From contig NZ_WBJS01000008.1 in assembly GCF_009296265.1 (NCBI RefSeq), forward strand, positions 62,001 through 126,000: a stretch of 64,000 bases of DNA, written 5' to 3'. Origin of the DNA: Thioclava sp. JE_KL1. Its GTDB lineage: Bacteria; Pseudomonadota; Alphaproteobacteria; Rhodobacterales; Rhodobacteraceae. Each line of letters starts with the position of its first letter. Within the stretch, counting starts at the first letter, position 1. Made by a program: the position numbers and the translations under genes. The notes beneath the pieces are model-generated. The model was given only the letters and a program-made list of their open reading frames with translations. It did no database searches and was not told where the DNA came from. Shown piece by piece: positions 38,096-47,477 of this stretch.

Positions 38096-38514
38096 TCACG
38101 CTCGAACAAGCGCAGAAGATGATCGAGACCGCGCTGGCGCAAGGTGTGGAAGATGGGCTGAAACCGCTCTCGGCGATCGTGCTGGACGCGGGCGGCCACC
38201 CGCTGGCTTTCGCGCGCGCCGATGGCGCCGCGCCGGGCCGGTTCGAGATCGCGCAGGCCAAAGCCTACGGCGCGGTGATGCTGGGCATGGGCGGCAAGGC
38301 GCAGATGGCGCGGGCCGAAGCGCAGGCCTATTTCATGGCCGCCGTGAACGGCATCTATGACGGCAAGACCTGCCCGGTGCCCGGCGGCGTGCTGATCCGC
38401 GACGAGAGCGGGGCGGTGATCGGCGCGATGGGCGTCACCGGCGATACCTCGGACAATGATGCGAAAGTGGCCGTGGCCGGGATCGAGGCTGCGGGCTTCA
38501 CCGCCGAGGACTGA
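38092..38514 (+). CDS. glcG: GlcG/HbpS family protein
   Basis: The protein has 140 residues and the GlcG/HbpS fold: [65 protein letters not shown], and [41 protein letters not shown]. Family members have been linked to heme binding (HbpS) and to glycolate oxidation operons (GlcG), without a firm enzymatic role. Here the gene follows glcB with an ATGA overlap, so it is translationally coupled to glyoxylate use. No signal peptide. A strong GC-rich hairpin follows. Confidence 0.88.
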   Translation: MITLEQAQKMIETALAQGVEDGLKPLSAIVLDAGGHPLAFARADGAAPGRFEIAQAKAYGAVMLGMGGKAQMARAEAQAYFMAAVNGIYDGKTCPVPGGVLIRDESGAVIGAMGVTGDTSDNDAKVAVAGIEAAGFTAED

Positions 38515-38536
38515 TCCTCTCGCAAGGTTCGATTTC

Positions 38537-38567
38537 GGGCGGTCCGGCAGGCGATGCCGGGCCGCCC
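38537..38567 (+). terminator. Strong hairpin after glcG
   Basis: GGGCGGTCCGGCA (38537-38549) pairs with TGCCGGGCCGCCC (38555-38567) around a five-base loop, with one wobble pair. It lies 22 bases after the glcG stop, before argS. There is no T run, so it may end transcription in a factor-assisted way or simply stabilise the mRNA end. Confidence 0.5.
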
Positions 38568-38657
38568 GCGTCGTCTCTGCCTCCCGCGGCCCCCGCTCGG
38601 GCCATTGACGCGCCCGGCGCGCTCTGGCAGGGGAGAGCGCAAATAAGGACAATGAGA

Positions 38658-40403
38658 ATGCACCTGTTTTCCGACATCCGCGCCGCGGTGATTGCGGCAC
38701 TCGATCAGATGGTTTCCGAGGGCGCGCTGCCCGAGGGGCTGGACTACGCAAACGTCGCGGTGGAGCCGCCGCGCGATCCGCTGCATGGCGACATGGCGAC
38801 CAACGCCGCGATGGTGCTGGCCAAGCCCGCCAAATCGAAGCCGCGCGACATCGCCGAGACGCTGGCGGGCAAGCTGGCCGCAGATGACCGGATCGTCAGC
38901 GCCGATGTGGCTGGTCCCGGCTTCATCAACCTGCGCCTCGATCCCAAGGTCTGGGCGGATGTGACACACGCTGTGCTCAAAGAGGGCGCGGATTACGGGC
39001 GTTCCGATCTGGGCAAGGGTGTGAAGGTCAACGTGGAATATGTCTCCGCGAACCCCACCGGCCCGATGCATGTGGGCCATACGCGCGGCGCGGTGTTCGG
39101 CGATGCGCTGGCGAGCCTGCTGGACTTCGCGGGCTATGACGTCACGCGGGAATATTACATCAACGATGGCGGTGCGCAGGTCGATGTGCTCGCCCGCTCC
39201 GCCTATGAACGCTATCGCGAAGCCTGTGGCCTCGAGCCGGAAATCCGCGAGGGGCTTTACCCGGGCGATTACCTGATCCCGGTCGGCGAGGCGATCAAGG
39301 CCAAGTATGGCGAGAGCCTGCTCGACAAGCCCGAGGAAGACTGGCTCGAAGATATCCGCGAATTCGCGACCGAGCAGATGATGGAGATGATCCGTGGGGA
39401 TCTCGCCTGCCTCGGCGTGAAGATGGATGTGTTCTCCTCCGAGAAATCGCTCTACGGCACCGGCCAGATCGAGGCGGCGCTGAAGCGGCTCGAGGATCTG
39501 GGGCTGATCTACGAAGGCGTGCTCGACCCGCCGAAAGGCAAGCTGCCCGAGGATTGGGAGGAGCGGGAGCAGACGCTGTTCCGCTCCACCGATTATGGCG
39601 ATGACGTGGACCGTCCGGTGAAGAAGTCGGATGGTTCCTGGACCTATTTCGCGCCCGATATCGCTTATCACTGGACCAAGATCGAGCGTGGCTACGATCT
39701 TCTGATCGACGTCTTCGGCGCCGACCATGGCGGCTACGTGAAGCGGATGAAGGCGGCCGTGGCTGCGCTCTCCAATCGCAAGGTGACGCTTGACATCAAG
39801 CTGATCCAGTTGGTGAAGCTATTCAAGAATGGCGAGCCCTTCAAAATGTCGAAGCGCGCGGGCACGTTTGTCACGCTGCGCGACGTGGTGGAGCAGGCGG
39901 GCGCGGATGTGACCCGCTTCCACATGCTCACCCGCAAGAACGACGCGCCGCTGGATTTCGATTTCGACAAGGTGCTGGAGCAGTCCAAGGACAACCCGGT
40001 CTTCTACGTGCAATACGCCCATGCCCGGGTCTGCTCGGTGCTGCGCAAGGCGGCGGAAGCGGGCTGGGACATGTCCGACGCGCGTCTGGCCGAGGTCGAT
40101 CTGTCCGGCGAGTGGCATCCGTCCGAGCTGGAACTGGTCAAGAAGATCGCCGAATGGCCGCGTCTTCTGGAGATCGCGGCGCGCGCGAACGAGCCGCACC
40201 GGGTGGCGTTCTACCTCTACGATCTTGCCTCGGACCTGCACAGCCTGTGGAACCGTGGCAATGACGAGCCGGCCCTGCGCTTCCTGCAGGATGGCAATGA
40301 GGCCGCATCGGCGGCGAAAATCGCCCTTGCCCGTGCCAGCGCCGTTGTCATTTCCGCCGGTCTTGGTATTCTTGGCGTGACCCCGGCTGAAGAGATGCGA
40401 TAA
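38658..40403 (+). CDS. argS: Arginyl-tRNA synthetase
   Basis: ArgRS charges tRNA-Arg. The 581-residue class I enzyme begins [19 protein letters not shown] and has the N-terminal additional domain, the HIGH-type motif [18 protein letters not shown], the KMSKS-like KMSKRAGT in the middle ([29 protein letters not shown] region) and the C-terminal anticodon domain with [17 protein letters not shown]. The ATG at 38658 matches the family's N-terminus and has AGGA eight bases upstream; the ATG two codons earlier is possible. A 74-base gap separates it from the SPOR gene. Confidence 0.97.
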   Translation: MHLFSDIRAAVIAALDQMVSEGALPEGLDYANVAVEPPRDPLHGDMATNAAMVLAKPAKSKPRDIAETLAGKLAADDRIVSADVAGPGFINLRLDPKVWADVTHAVLKEGADYGRSDLGKGVKVNVEYVSANPTGPMHVGHTRGAVFGDALASLLDFAGYDVTREYYINDGGAQVDVLARSAYERYREACGLEPEIREGLYPGDYLIPVGEAIKAKYGESLLDKPEEDWLEDIREFATEQMMEMIRGDLACLGVKMDVFSSEKSLYGTGQIEAALKRLEDLGLIYEGVLDPPKGKLPEDWEEREQTLFRSTDYGDDVDRPVKKSDGSWTYFAPDIAYHWTKIERGYDLLIDVFGADHGGYVKRMKAAVAALSNRKVTLDIKLIQLVKLFKNGEPFKMSKRAGTFVTLRDVVEQAGADVTRFHMLTRKNDAPLDFDFDKVLEQSKDNPVFYVQYAHARVCSVLRKAAEAGWDMSDARLAEVDLSGEWHPSELELVKKIAEWPRLLEIAARANEPHRVAFYLYDLASDLHSLWNRGNDEPALRFLQDGNEAASAAKIALARASAVVISAGLGILGVTPAEEMR

Positions 40404-40477
40404 ACGCACGCCGCCGGGAACAGGCAAATTCCGGGTCAACCGGGCAAGGCCGGGCAACCGGCGGCGAGGCGACGAGC

Positions 40478-41524
40478 ATGACGACCTACGACTACCGCGA
40501 GAGTGGGGGTTACGGGCATGAACACCCGCAGCCCCATTACGCGCATCCCGAAGATCCCGCTCCTGAACGTGCGCCACGCGTCGTGTCGCGATGGGTCAAT
40601 GTGGCCGGCGCGCTGACATCGGTCGCGATGATCGCGGGGCTGGTGGTCTGGGGCTACAAGCTGGCGATGCGCGATCTCAACGGCGTGCCGGTGATCCGCG
40701 CGATGGACGGACCCGCCCGCATCGCGCCCGAGGACCCGGGCGGCGAACTTGCGCGCCATACCGGTCTGGCCGTGAACGACGTAGCCGGCACGGGGCAGGC
40801 GGCGCCTGCGCCCGAGAAAGTGACGCTCGCGCCCAGCCCGGAAGGGTTCACCGACGATGACAAGCCGATGGGCGAGTTGGCGGCAGAGGCCAAGGTGGCA
40901 GGCGATGAGGCCAACACGGCGTCCAATCCGGCCGTAGAGGCCGCGATCGCCGCGCTCGAGCCTGCTGCGCTCAATGCCGATCCCTCGCAGGTGCAGGACG
41001 CGCCCGATATTCCCGTGAAGCCCGCGCTGATGAGCCCGGCCATGCCCGAGACGCGCCCCGACGCGGTCGCGCAGGAGGCAACGCCCGAGAGCGACGCGGT
41101 CAGCGGCGTGATCCCGGCCTCGGTGCCGGGCGTCTCGCGCTCGCCGCGCCCGCAGACCAAGCCGATGCGCGATCAACTTCTGGCGGCGGCGCTGGAGCAG
41201 GCGGTGACGAAACAGATGTCCTCCGGTCAGGCCGAGGCGGGCGTCGTTGACATCAACCCTGCGGATCTGGCGGCGGGCACGCGGCTCGTGCAGCTTGGCG
41301 CCTTCGACACCGAGGCCGCGGCCAAGGGCGAATGGGACCGCATCGCCAAGCGCTTCGACGCTCTGATGTCCGGCAAGAAGCGTGTGGTTCAGAAGGCCAG
41401 CTCCGGCGGGCGCGATTTCTATCGCCTGCGCGTCGCGGGCTTTGACGACGTGACCGAAGCGCGCCAGTTCTGCGCCGCCCTCGTGGCCGAGCGGCAGAAC
41501 TGCATCCCGACGCAGGCGCGCTGA
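40478..41524 (+). CDS. SPOR-domain cell-envelope protein
   Basis: The protein has 348 residues. A short cytoplasmic N-terminus rich in His and Tyr is followed by one transmembrane segment (VAGALTSVAMIAGLVVWGYKLAM), a long low-complexity Ala/Pro/Glu-rich periplasmic linker, and a C-terminal SPOR domain (TRLVQLGAFDTEAAAKGEWDRIAKRFDALMSGKKRVVQKASSGGRDFYRLRVAGFDDVTEARQFCAALVAERQNC, residues ~265-340). SPOR domains bind denuded septal peptidoglycan, so the protein is expected at the division site. It overlaps nagZ by one base, which fits a cell-wall/division operon. Confidence 0.9.
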   Translation: MTTYDYRESGGYGHEHPQPHYAHPEDPAPERAPRVVSRWVNVAGALTSVAMIAGLVVWGYKLAMRDLNGVPVIRAMDGPARIAPEDPGGELARHTGLAVNDVAGTGQAAPAPEKVTLAPSPEGFTDDDKPMGELAAEAKVAGDEANTASNPAVEAAIAALEPAALNADPSQVQDAPDIPVKPALMSPAMPETRPDAVAQEATPESDAVSGVIPASVPGVSRSPRPQTKPMRDQLLAAALEQAVTKQMSSGQAEAGVVDINPADLAAGTRLVQLGAFDTEAAAKGEWDRIAKRFDALMSGKKRVVQKASSGGRDFYRLRVAGFDDVTEARQFCAALVAERQNCIPTQAR

Positions 41525-42525
41525 TGGGCGTCGCCGCGATCTTCGGCTGCGAGGGGACCGAGCTCTCCGCGCGCGAACGCGACTTCTTCCGCGAGGCCGA
41601 CCCGTGGGGCTTCATCCTGTTCTCGCGCAATGTCGACACGCCCGAGCAGGTCGCACGGCTGACCGATGCGCTGCGCGGGGCCGTGGGGCGCGATGCGCCG
41701 GTGCTGATCGATCAGGAAGGCGGTCGGGTGCAGCGGATGCGCGGTCCGCAATGGCGCGAATGGCTGCCGCCGCTGGAGCAGGCGAAGCGGGCAGGGGATG
41801 CGGCTCCGCGCTCGTTCTGGCTGCGCTCGCGGATCATGGCCGAGGAACTGCGTGCGGTCGGCATCGACGTGAACTGCGCGCCCACCTGCGATATCGCGGG
41901 GCTTCTGACCCATCCTTTCCTGCAAAACCGTTGTCTGGGCAAGGATGCGGCCACCGTGATCGCCAATGCCCGAGCCACGGCCGAGGGGCTGCTGGCGGGC
42001 GGTGTGCTCCCAGTCATCAAGCATATTCCGGGCCACGGCCGTGCGATCTCCGACAGCCACAAGGACCTGCCGGTGGTCGAAGCCTCCAAGGCCGATCTGA
42101 TCGCGACTGATTTCGCACCCTTCAAGGCTCTGAACGATCTCCCGCTGGGGATGACCGCCCATATCCGCTTCACCGCGCTCGACGCGGCTCCTGCGACGCA
42201 GAGCGCGAAGATCATCAAGATCATTCGTGAGGAGATCGGCTTCGACGGGCTCCTGATGAGCGACGATATCGGGATGGAGGCGCTGGCGGGCGGCTTCGGG
42301 ACACGCACGGCTGCCGCACTGGCGGCGGGCTGCGATCTGGTGCTCCATTGCAAGGGCGACATGCCCGCGATGGAAGAAGTGGCGATGGCGGCTCCGGCGA
42401 TGAGCGAGGCGGCAAAGGCCCGCGCCGAGGCCGCGCTCGACCGGCGCTTGCCGCCCGAGACAGTTGACATGGCCGCGCTCGATGCCGAACTTGAGGCACT
42501 CTTGAGCGGCGGCATGGATGAGTGA
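41524..42525 (+). CDS. nagZ: Beta-N-acetylhexosaminidase (muropeptide recycling)
   Basis: NagZ removes GlcNAc from recycled GlcNAc-anhydroMurNAc peptides in the cytoplasm. This 333-residue family 3 glycosidase shows DQEGGRVQRMRGPQW, the GH3 catalytic loop KHIPGHGRAISDSHKDLPVV (the His-Asp dyad of NagZ), and the nucleophile region GFDGLLMSDDIGMEAL, where the second Asp of MSDDIGM is the likely nucleophile. It starts at the last base of the SPOR gene stop (TGATG) and overlaps scpA by eight bases. Confidence 0.95.
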   Translation: MGVAAIFGCEGTELSARERDFFREADPWGFILFSRNVDTPEQVARLTDALRGAVGRDAPVLIDQEGGRVQRMRGPQWREWLPPLEQAKRAGDAAPRSFWLRSRIMAEELRAVGIDVNCAPTCDIAGLLTHPFLQNRCLGKDAATVIANARATAEGLLAGGVLPVIKHIPGHGRAISDSHKDLPVVEASKADLIATDFAPFKALNDLPLGMTAHIRFTALDAAPATQSAKIIKIIREEIGFDGLLMSDDIGMEALAGGFGTRTAAALAAGCDLVLHCKGDMPAMEEVAMAAPAMSEAAKARAEAALDRRLPPETVDMAALDAELEALLSGGMDE

Positions 42526-43300
42526 CACCGAAAACCTGTTCGACTCCCAAACGGTAGCGGATCGGCTTCAGGCCGAGGCGCTGATCGTCGATGTCGACGG
42601 GTTCGAAGGCCCGCTCGACCTTCTGCTGACGCTTTCGCGTAGCCAGAAGGTCGATCTGCGCAAGATTTCCGTGCTGCAACTGGCCGAGCAATATCTGGCC
42701 TTCGTCGATCGCGCCAAGGCGCTGCGCATCGAGCTGGCCGCGGATTACCTCGTGATGGCGGCATGGCTCGCCTTCCTGAAATCGCGCCTGCTGCTGCCGC
42801 CCGACCCGGAGGCCGAAGGCCCCTCGGCGGAAGATCTTGCCGAGCATCTGGCCTTCCAGCTGGAACGCCTGCAGGCGATGCGCGAGGCTGCGGCGCAGCT
42901 GATGGCGCGCGACCGGCTGGGGCGCGACACCTTTGCGCGCGGCATCTCGGAAGAGGTCGAGCGCGTCCGCAAGGTCACCTATTCGGCCTCGCTGATGGAC
43001 CTGATGCAGGCCTATGCGCGCATCCGCACGCGCGACGAATTCCGCCCCTATGCGTTCGATCGGACCAATGTCTTCACGATGGAGGAGGCGCTGGACCGGA
43101 TGCGCGGGCTGATCGGTTTCGCGGGCGGCTGGTCGGAGCTGACCACCTTCCTGCCCGACGGCTGGACTGCCGATCCCAAACGCCGACGCTCGGCCACCGC
43201 CGCGACCTTCGCGGCCTCGCTGGAGATGGCCAAGCAAGGCCAGATCGAGCTGCGCCAGAGCGATACGTTCCAACCCATTTCGATCCGGAAGAAGACATGA
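42518..43300 (+). CDS. scpA: Segregation and condensation protein A
   Basis: ScpA is the kleisin subunit of the Smc-ScpAB complex that compacts the chromosome. The 260-residue protein has the kleisin N-terminal helical domain (VDVDGFEGPLDLLLTLSRSQKVDLRKISVLQLAEQYLAFVDRA, the DGFEGPLDLLL signature), AADYLVMAAWLAFLKSRLLLP, and a C-terminal winged-helix region. It overlaps nagZ by eight bases and scpB by four, so SPOR-nagZ-scpA-scpB read as one operon after argS. Confidence 0.95.
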   Translation: MSDTENLFDSQTVADRLQAEALIVDVDGFEGPLDLLLTLSRSQKVDLRKISVLQLAEQYLAFVDRAKALRIELAADYLVMAAWLAFLKSRLLLPPDPEAEGPSAEDLAEHLAFQLERLQAMREAAAQLMARDRLGRDTFARGISEEVERVRKVTYSASLMDLMQAYARIRTRDEFRPYAFDRTNVFTMEEALDRMRGLIGFAGGWSELTTFLPDGWTADPKRRRSATAATFAASLEMAKQGQIELRQSDTFQPISIRKKT

Positions 43301-43962
43301 ACGACGAGCCGGAACAGACTGAAGAAAAAGAAGAAACTCTTTTCGCGGCGCCGCCTATTGCCGAGCAGGAGCGGATGGTCGAAGCGATACTTTTCGCCTC
43401 TGCCGAACCCGTCCGTCTGCGCGAGATGGAAGAGCGGATGCCGCATGGCTGCGACCCCGCCGAGGCGCTCGTGCATCTGCGCAAGCGCTACGAGGGGCGC
43501 GGCGTGCGGGTGGTGAAGGTCGGCGATGCCTGGGCCGTGCGCACCGCGCCCGATCTCGCCTTCCTGATGCAGAAGGAGACGGTGGAGGAGCGCAAGCTGT
43601 CCCGCGCCGCCGTCGAGACGCTCGCGATCATCGCCTATCACCAGCCGGTCACCCGCGCCGAGATCGAAGAGATCCGCGGCGTCGCCGTCTCGCGCGGCAC
43701 GATCGACCAGTTGCTGGAGATGGAATGGATCCGCTTCGGTCGCCGCCGGATGACGCCGGGCCGCCCCGTCACCTTCGTCGTGACGCAGGAATTCCTCGAC
43801 CAGTTCAGCCTCGAGAGCGCCCGCGACCTGCCGGGCCTCAAGGAGCTGCGCGCCGCCGGTCTGCTGGACTCGCGCCCCCTGCCGGGTGCAGGCTCGGATG
43901 ACGACGAGGAGGGCGAGGAGGACGAGGCCCAGACCGGCCAGTCCGAATTGTTCGAGGATTGA
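43297..43962 (+). CDS. scpB: Segregation and condensation protein B
   Basis: ScpB dimers bind ScpA in the Smc condensin. The 221-residue protein has two winged helices: IAEQERMVEAILFASAEPVRLREMEERMP and KLSRAAVETLAIIAYHQPVTRAEIEEIRGVAVSRGTIDQLLEMEWIRFGRRRMTPGRPVTFVVT, the latter the most conserved part of the family. An acidic N-terminal tail (DEPEQTEEKEETL) and an acidic C-terminal tail (DDDEEGEEDEAQ) flank the domains. The ATG at 43297 overlaps the scpA stop. No smc gene is in the window. Confidence 0.95.
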   Translation: MNDEPEQTEEKEETLFAAPPIAEQERMVEAILFASAEPVRLREMEERMPHGCDPAEALVHLRKRYEGRGVRVVKVGDAWAVRTAPDLAFLMQKETVEERKLSRAAVETLAIIAYHQPVTRAEIEEIRGVAVSRGTIDQLLEMEWIRFGRRRMTPGRPVTFVVTQEFLDQFSLESARDLPGLKELRAAGLLDSRPLPGAGSDDDEEGEEDEAQTGQSELFED

Positions 43963-43976
43963 CAGGGGGATATCCG

Positions 43977-44192
43977 ATGAACTTCAACCAGATCATCAAC
44001 ATGGTCATCCGGATGTTCCTGCGCCGCGGGATCAACTGGGGGATCAACAAGGGCGTCGGCATGGCCTCGAAGCGGGGCGGCAAGGGCAAGGCCACGGGCC
44101 CGATGACGGCGCAGGAGCGCAAGGCCCAGCAGGGCGCGCGCGACGCGGTGAAGCGGGCACGGAAGGCGGCGCGGATCACGCGGCGCATGTGA
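43977..44192 (+). CDS. Small basic protein, 71 aa, unknown
   Basis: The protein has 71 residues, starting MNFNQIINMVIRMFLRRGINWGINKG, with an amphipathic N-terminal helix and a strongly basic C-terminus (QGARDAVKRARKAARITRRM). An ATG at 43977 after a CAGGGGGATATCC upstream sequence gives the start. It lies 14 bases after scpB, probably in the same operon. Tat translocase genes that follow scpB in many relatives are not recognised here, and this is not TatA: the N-terminal segment is too charged for a clean membrane span. Function unknown. Confidence 0.65.
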   Translation: MNFNQIINMVIRMFLRRGINWGINKGVGMASKRGGKGKATGPMTAQERKAQQGARDAVKRARKAARITRRM

Positions 44193-44307
44193 GGGGCTCC
44201 GGCAGCTCGCGACGAGGCAGTTTTGCGGACAAAGTTGCCATTCGCCGCGAAAGCCGAACCTCCCGAAGAGGTCCGGCAAAGGGTCATTGCTCAAAGGAAG
44301 TGTGAGA

Positions 44308-44739
44308 TCAGGACGGTGCCTTCTCCAAGGTAAGATGGGGTGTGCCATCCGACGTTCTGCTGTGGCTGCACCCATCTTCGCGCAGAGTGCCACGAATGCG
44401 GGACCGCCAATTCGAGAAGCTGTCGAACCGCACCGTGTCGATCGGCTTATCCAGCGCGATTTCGACCCGGCGATGCGCGGCGGGACCCGAAAGGGCGACG
44501 ATCTTTCCGCTAAAGGCTTGTCCGAGGTAGTGTCCGGTCACCCGGTCGCCCAGGGCAAGTTCCGGTGGCGCATTGCGTTGACTGAGACGGGCGTGAAGCG
44601 TGTTCCAGTCCCGCGCCCCATGTTGCCGGGCGACGAGTTCGAGAGCCTGGGCATGACTGACGGTCATACCCTGGGCCTGCAAGGCCTGACGCAGTGCCTT
44701 GGCCTGCGTCTTGACGGTGTCGAGGGATGCTTGTGTCAT
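44308..44739 (-). CDS. Glyoxalase-superfamily-like small protein
   Basis: The protein of 143 residues has an N-terminal helical domain (LDTVKTQAKALRQALQAQGMTVSHAQALELVARQHGARDWNTLHARLSQ) of the type found in small proteins annotated as glyoxalase superfamily members, followed by LGDRVTGHYLGQAFSGKIVALSG and RRVEIALDKPIDTVRFDSFSNWRSRI. No typical metal-binding pattern of a glyoxalase I is visible, so the superfamily name carries little functional weight. The start overlaps the MATE gene stop by four bases (ATGA), so it is translated with the pump. A ligand-related accessory role is only a guess. Confidence 0.72.
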   Translation of the reverse strand: MTQASLDTVKTQAKALRQALQAQGMTVSHAQALELVARQHGARDWNTLHARLSQRNAPPELALGDRVTGHYLGQAFSGKIVALSGPAAHRRVEIALDKPIDTVRFDSFSNWRSRIRGTLREDGCSHSRTSDGTPHLTLEKAPS

Positions 44740-46130
44740 GCGGCTTCCTTCGCGTGCGGCGTTGCGGAGATGGGCGCAGTGAGGCGGTTACGGACGACAA
44801 GGATCAAGGCCAGCGCAAACAGCGCAGCATCAGCGATGGGGAAGGCGAACCACAGGCCGTCGATCCCCGCCACTGCGTTCAGGACAAGCAGCAGCGCGGG
44901 CGTCAGCAGCCACGGCTTCGTCAGGGTGAGTGCTGCAGTCCGGAGCGGATACCCCATCGCTTGAAAATGCAGGGCGAGGACGAGGATGGGGCCGGTGACG
45001 ACGTAGAGGGCCGTCATCGGCCTCAGGATCGCGGCAACTGCCGAGACGACCTCCCGGTCGTTCGAGAACATCGCGCCCAAGGGCTCGCCCAGAAAGGCTC
45101 CGGTGAGCGTCACACCAAGGCACCACAGGAACGCGCTTCCCATGGCAAGCCGCAAGGCTGCGCCCGCCCGATCCAGCCGGCCCGCGCCCGCGTTGTTGCC
45201 GGTGATGCTCTGGGTGGTCAGCGCGATCGCCATCTGTGGCAGGAAGGCCAGTCCGAGAATGCGTGTCACCACGCCGTAGGCCGCGATAAAGGTTGCATGG
45301 TTCGTGGCGGTGGTGCCGACGACGAGGAGGACCACGCTTGAAACCAAGGCCATCCCAATGAAGGTCAGGCACAAAGGGAGCCCGAGCGAGAAGATCTGCA
45401 GCCACCCCGACAGCCAGTTGTGGTGGCGGAGTGCCCTAAGGGGCAACAGGTCGCGATCGCGTTCCCGCAGGACCAGCAGCAGCGCGAGGCCGAGGGCCTG
45501 CGCCCCCACGGTGCCGATCGCAGAGCCCGCCACTCCCAATCCAAACAGCACGATCGCGATGTAGTTCGCCCCGATGTTCAGCAGATTCACGAGCACCGAG
45601 AGCATGGCGATCTGCCCTGCACGTCCCTCGTTGCGCAGGGCATCGGCGTGCAGACCCAAAGCGAACTGGATTGGCGCGCCGAGTATCAGGATCAGAAGGT
45701 AGCTCTGCGCCCCACCTGCGACCGCAGCGTTTCCGGCTGCGAGTGCGGAGATGATGACAGGCCCCACCGACAAAGCACCCGCGATAAGCGCCGCGCTGAT
45801 GGCGAGGGCCAGCCCGTGGGCACCTGCGAAGACGGCTCCGGCCTGTGTGCGGGCGCCTGCGCCCAGATGGCGGGCGAGCAAGCTCGACATGCCGCCACCG
45901 GCCAAAGTCGTCAGTGCCGTGAGCAGCATGACGACCGGAAAGGCCAGGCTGACCGAGGCTAGGGCCTGGGCGCCGACGAAGCGCCCGACGAAGATCCCGT
46001 CTACGACGTTAAGCAGCCCACCCATCGACATGACCACCGCCATGGGCAGGGTATTCGACACGAACAATCGTCCGACGGGCTGTGTCAGGAGACGGTTTTC
46101 AATTGCAGTAGATGCAGGTCCAGCGGACAT
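44736..46130 (-). CDS. MATE family multidrug efflux protein
   Basis: This 464-residue membrane protein has about twelve hydrophobic segments and the internal duplication of MATE transporters: RLFVSNTLPMAVVMSMGGLLNVVDGIFVGRFVGAQALASVSLAFPVVMLL in the first half, and MALVSSVVLLVVGTTATNHATFIAAYGVVTRILGLAFLPQMAIALTTQSITGNNAGAGRLDRAGAA in the second. MATE proteins export cationic drugs in exchange for H+ or Na+. The substrate cannot be told from the sequence. It is the first gene of a two-gene unit; a 21-base palindrome, a candidate operator, lies 120 bases upstream. The neighbours are housekeeping genes, so the pair may be a late insertion. Confidence 0.88.
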   Translation of the reverse strand: MSAGPASTAIENRLLTQPVGRLFVSNTLPMAVVMSMGGLLNVVDGIFVGRFVGAQALASVSLAFPVVMLLTALTTLAGGGMSSLLARHLGAGARTQAGAVFAGAHGLALAISAALIAGALSVGPVIISALAAGNAAVAGGAQSYLLILILGAPIQFALGLHADALRNEGRAGQIAMLSVLVNLLNIGANYIAIVLFGLGVAGSAIGTVGAQALGLALLLVLRERDRDLLPLRALRHHNWLSGWLQIFSLGLPLCLTFIGMALVSSVVLLVVGTTATNHATFIAAYGVVTRILGLAFLPQMAIALTTQSITGNNAGAGRLDRAGAALRLAMGSAFLWCLGVTLTGAFLGEPLGAMFSNDREVVSAVAAILRPMTALYVVTGPILVLALHFQAMGYPLRTAALTLTKPWLLTPALLLVLNAVAGIDGLWFAFPIADAALFALALILVVRNRLTAPISATPHAKEAA

Positions 46131-46251
46131 GGCTCACTCCTCCAGAGAGGCATTTCGGATCGGGAGGGAGCCTGCATTGCCCACCAGCGAAATGCTTCGA
46201 GGGTGAGATGTCGTCTTGTTCCGGGCTTCACCGTGACTCGCGTCCGCAGGC

Positions 46252-46272
46252 GGCAGGTGCCCGGCACCTACC
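46252..46272 (-). promoter_or_regulatory. 21-bp palindrome upstream of the MATE gene
   Basis: GGCAGGTGCC (46252-46261) and GGCACCTACC (46263-46272) form ten-base arms around one central base, with a single mismatch. It is the most symmetric element in the region before the MATE gene, 120 bases from its start, and could be an operator. No regulator gene is adjacent. Confidence 0.45.
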
Positions 46273-46396
46273 GGCTTCTTAAGAGGGAACCCCATCAAGC
46301 GCAATAGGCATGCAAGGTCGCGCGACCGCGCGGCCCCGAGATGCATGAGTGTTACGCTATAAAGTCCAGACCCGGAGCTATGGGCTCAATCCGGAC

Positions 46397-47239
46397 TCAC
46401 CGCCCCTGACGTCGCGCCATGAAGGCGAGCCGCTCGAACAAATGCACATCCTGCTCGTTCTTCAGAAGCGCTCCGTGCAGTTTCGGCAGCAGGCTCGCGC
46501 CTTCGCGTTTGAGGTCTTCGGGGTTCAGATCCTCGGCCAGCAGCAGCTTCAGCCAGTCGAGCACTTCGCTCGTCGAGGGTTTCTTCTTCAGGCCCGGGGT
46601 CTCGCGGATCTCGTAGAACTGGCTCAGCGCCTCGGTCAGCAGACGGTCCTTGATGTCGGGGAAGTGGACGGCGACGATTTCGCGCATCACCTCCGGCTCG
46701 GGGAAGCGGATGTAGTGGAAGAAGCAGCGGCGCAGGAAGGCGTCGGGCAGTTCCTTCTCGTTATTCGAGGTGATGATGACGACGGGGCGGTGTTTGGCCC
46801 GGATCGTCTCGCCGGTCTCGTAGACGTGGAACTCCATCTTATCGAGTTCCTGCAGGAGGTCGTTCGGGAACTCGATATCGGCCTTGTCGACCTCGTCGAT
46901 CAGCAGCACGACCTTCTTGCCCGCCTCGAAGGCCTGCCAGAGCTTACCCTTGCGGATGTAGTTTCTCACGTCGTTGACGCGTTCGTCGCCCAACTGGCTG
47001 TCGCGCAGCCGGCTCACCGCGTCATATTCATAAAGCCCCTGTTGCGCCTTGGTGGTGGATTTGATGTTCCACTCGACCATCTCCATTCCGAGGCTCTGCG
47101 CCACCTGCCGCGCGAGTTCCGTCTTGCCGGTGCCCGGCTCGCCCTTCACCAGAAGGGGGCGCTCCAGCGCCACGGCGGCATAGACCGCGACGGTCAGATC
47201 GGGCGGGGCGACATAGCTGTCGGTCGATTGAAATTGCAC
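46397..47239 (-). CDS. MoxR-family AAA+ ATPase
   Basis: The protein of 280 residues has the AAA+ core: Walker A (GEPGTGKTELARQVA), the MoxR insertion (VEWNIKSTTKAQQGLYEYDAVSRLRDSQLG), Walker B (VVLLIDEVDKADIEFPNDLLQELDKMEF), sensor 1 (PVVIITSNNEKELPDAFLRRCFFHYIRFP) and a C-terminal lid. MoxR ATPases usually assist maturation of a von Willebrand-type or cofactor-dependent complex encoded next door; no VWA gene is adjacent here, so the partner may lie elsewhere. The GTG at 47239 (MQFQSTDSYVAPPDL) is chosen because relatives begin at this point; a GTG at 47248 is possible. Confidence 0.9.
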   Translation of the reverse strand: MQFQSTDSYVAPPDLTVAVYAAVALERPLLVKGEPGTGKTELARQVAQSLGMEMVEWNIKSTTKAQQGLYEYDAVSRLRDSQLGDERVNDVRNYIRKGKLWQAFEAGKKVVLLIDEVDKADIEFPNDLLQELDKMEFHVYETGETIRAKHRPVVIITSNNEKELPDAFLRRCFFHYIRFPEPEVMREIVAVHFPDIKDRLLTEALSQFYEIRETPGLKKKPSTSEVLDWLKLLLAEDLNPEDLKREGASLLPKLHGALLKNEQDVHLFERLAFMARRQGR

Positions 47240-47477
47240 GGGGAACACGCTCCGGTTTCGAGATCGCTGCGCAATGATCTTGCGCAAATCGTTTGCAACC
47301 TATCTGCGCCAAAATGCTGCCGCAACCCGGGCGTAAGAATTGATGAGGAAACACGCAGTCCGGGCGAATGCGGACGTGACAACACTGTGTTCTTGGGGTA
47401 TTGCCTCGCCCGAGGAGAGTTGGCCGATGGCGAATGACGATCATGGTGACGCCCCCGGCACGTATGAGAGGGCAGGT

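Noticed and set aside
44193-44307. Short hairpin ACCTC/GAGGT after the small basic protein gene
   Set aside because: Five-base arms and no T run; it is too weak to call a terminator.
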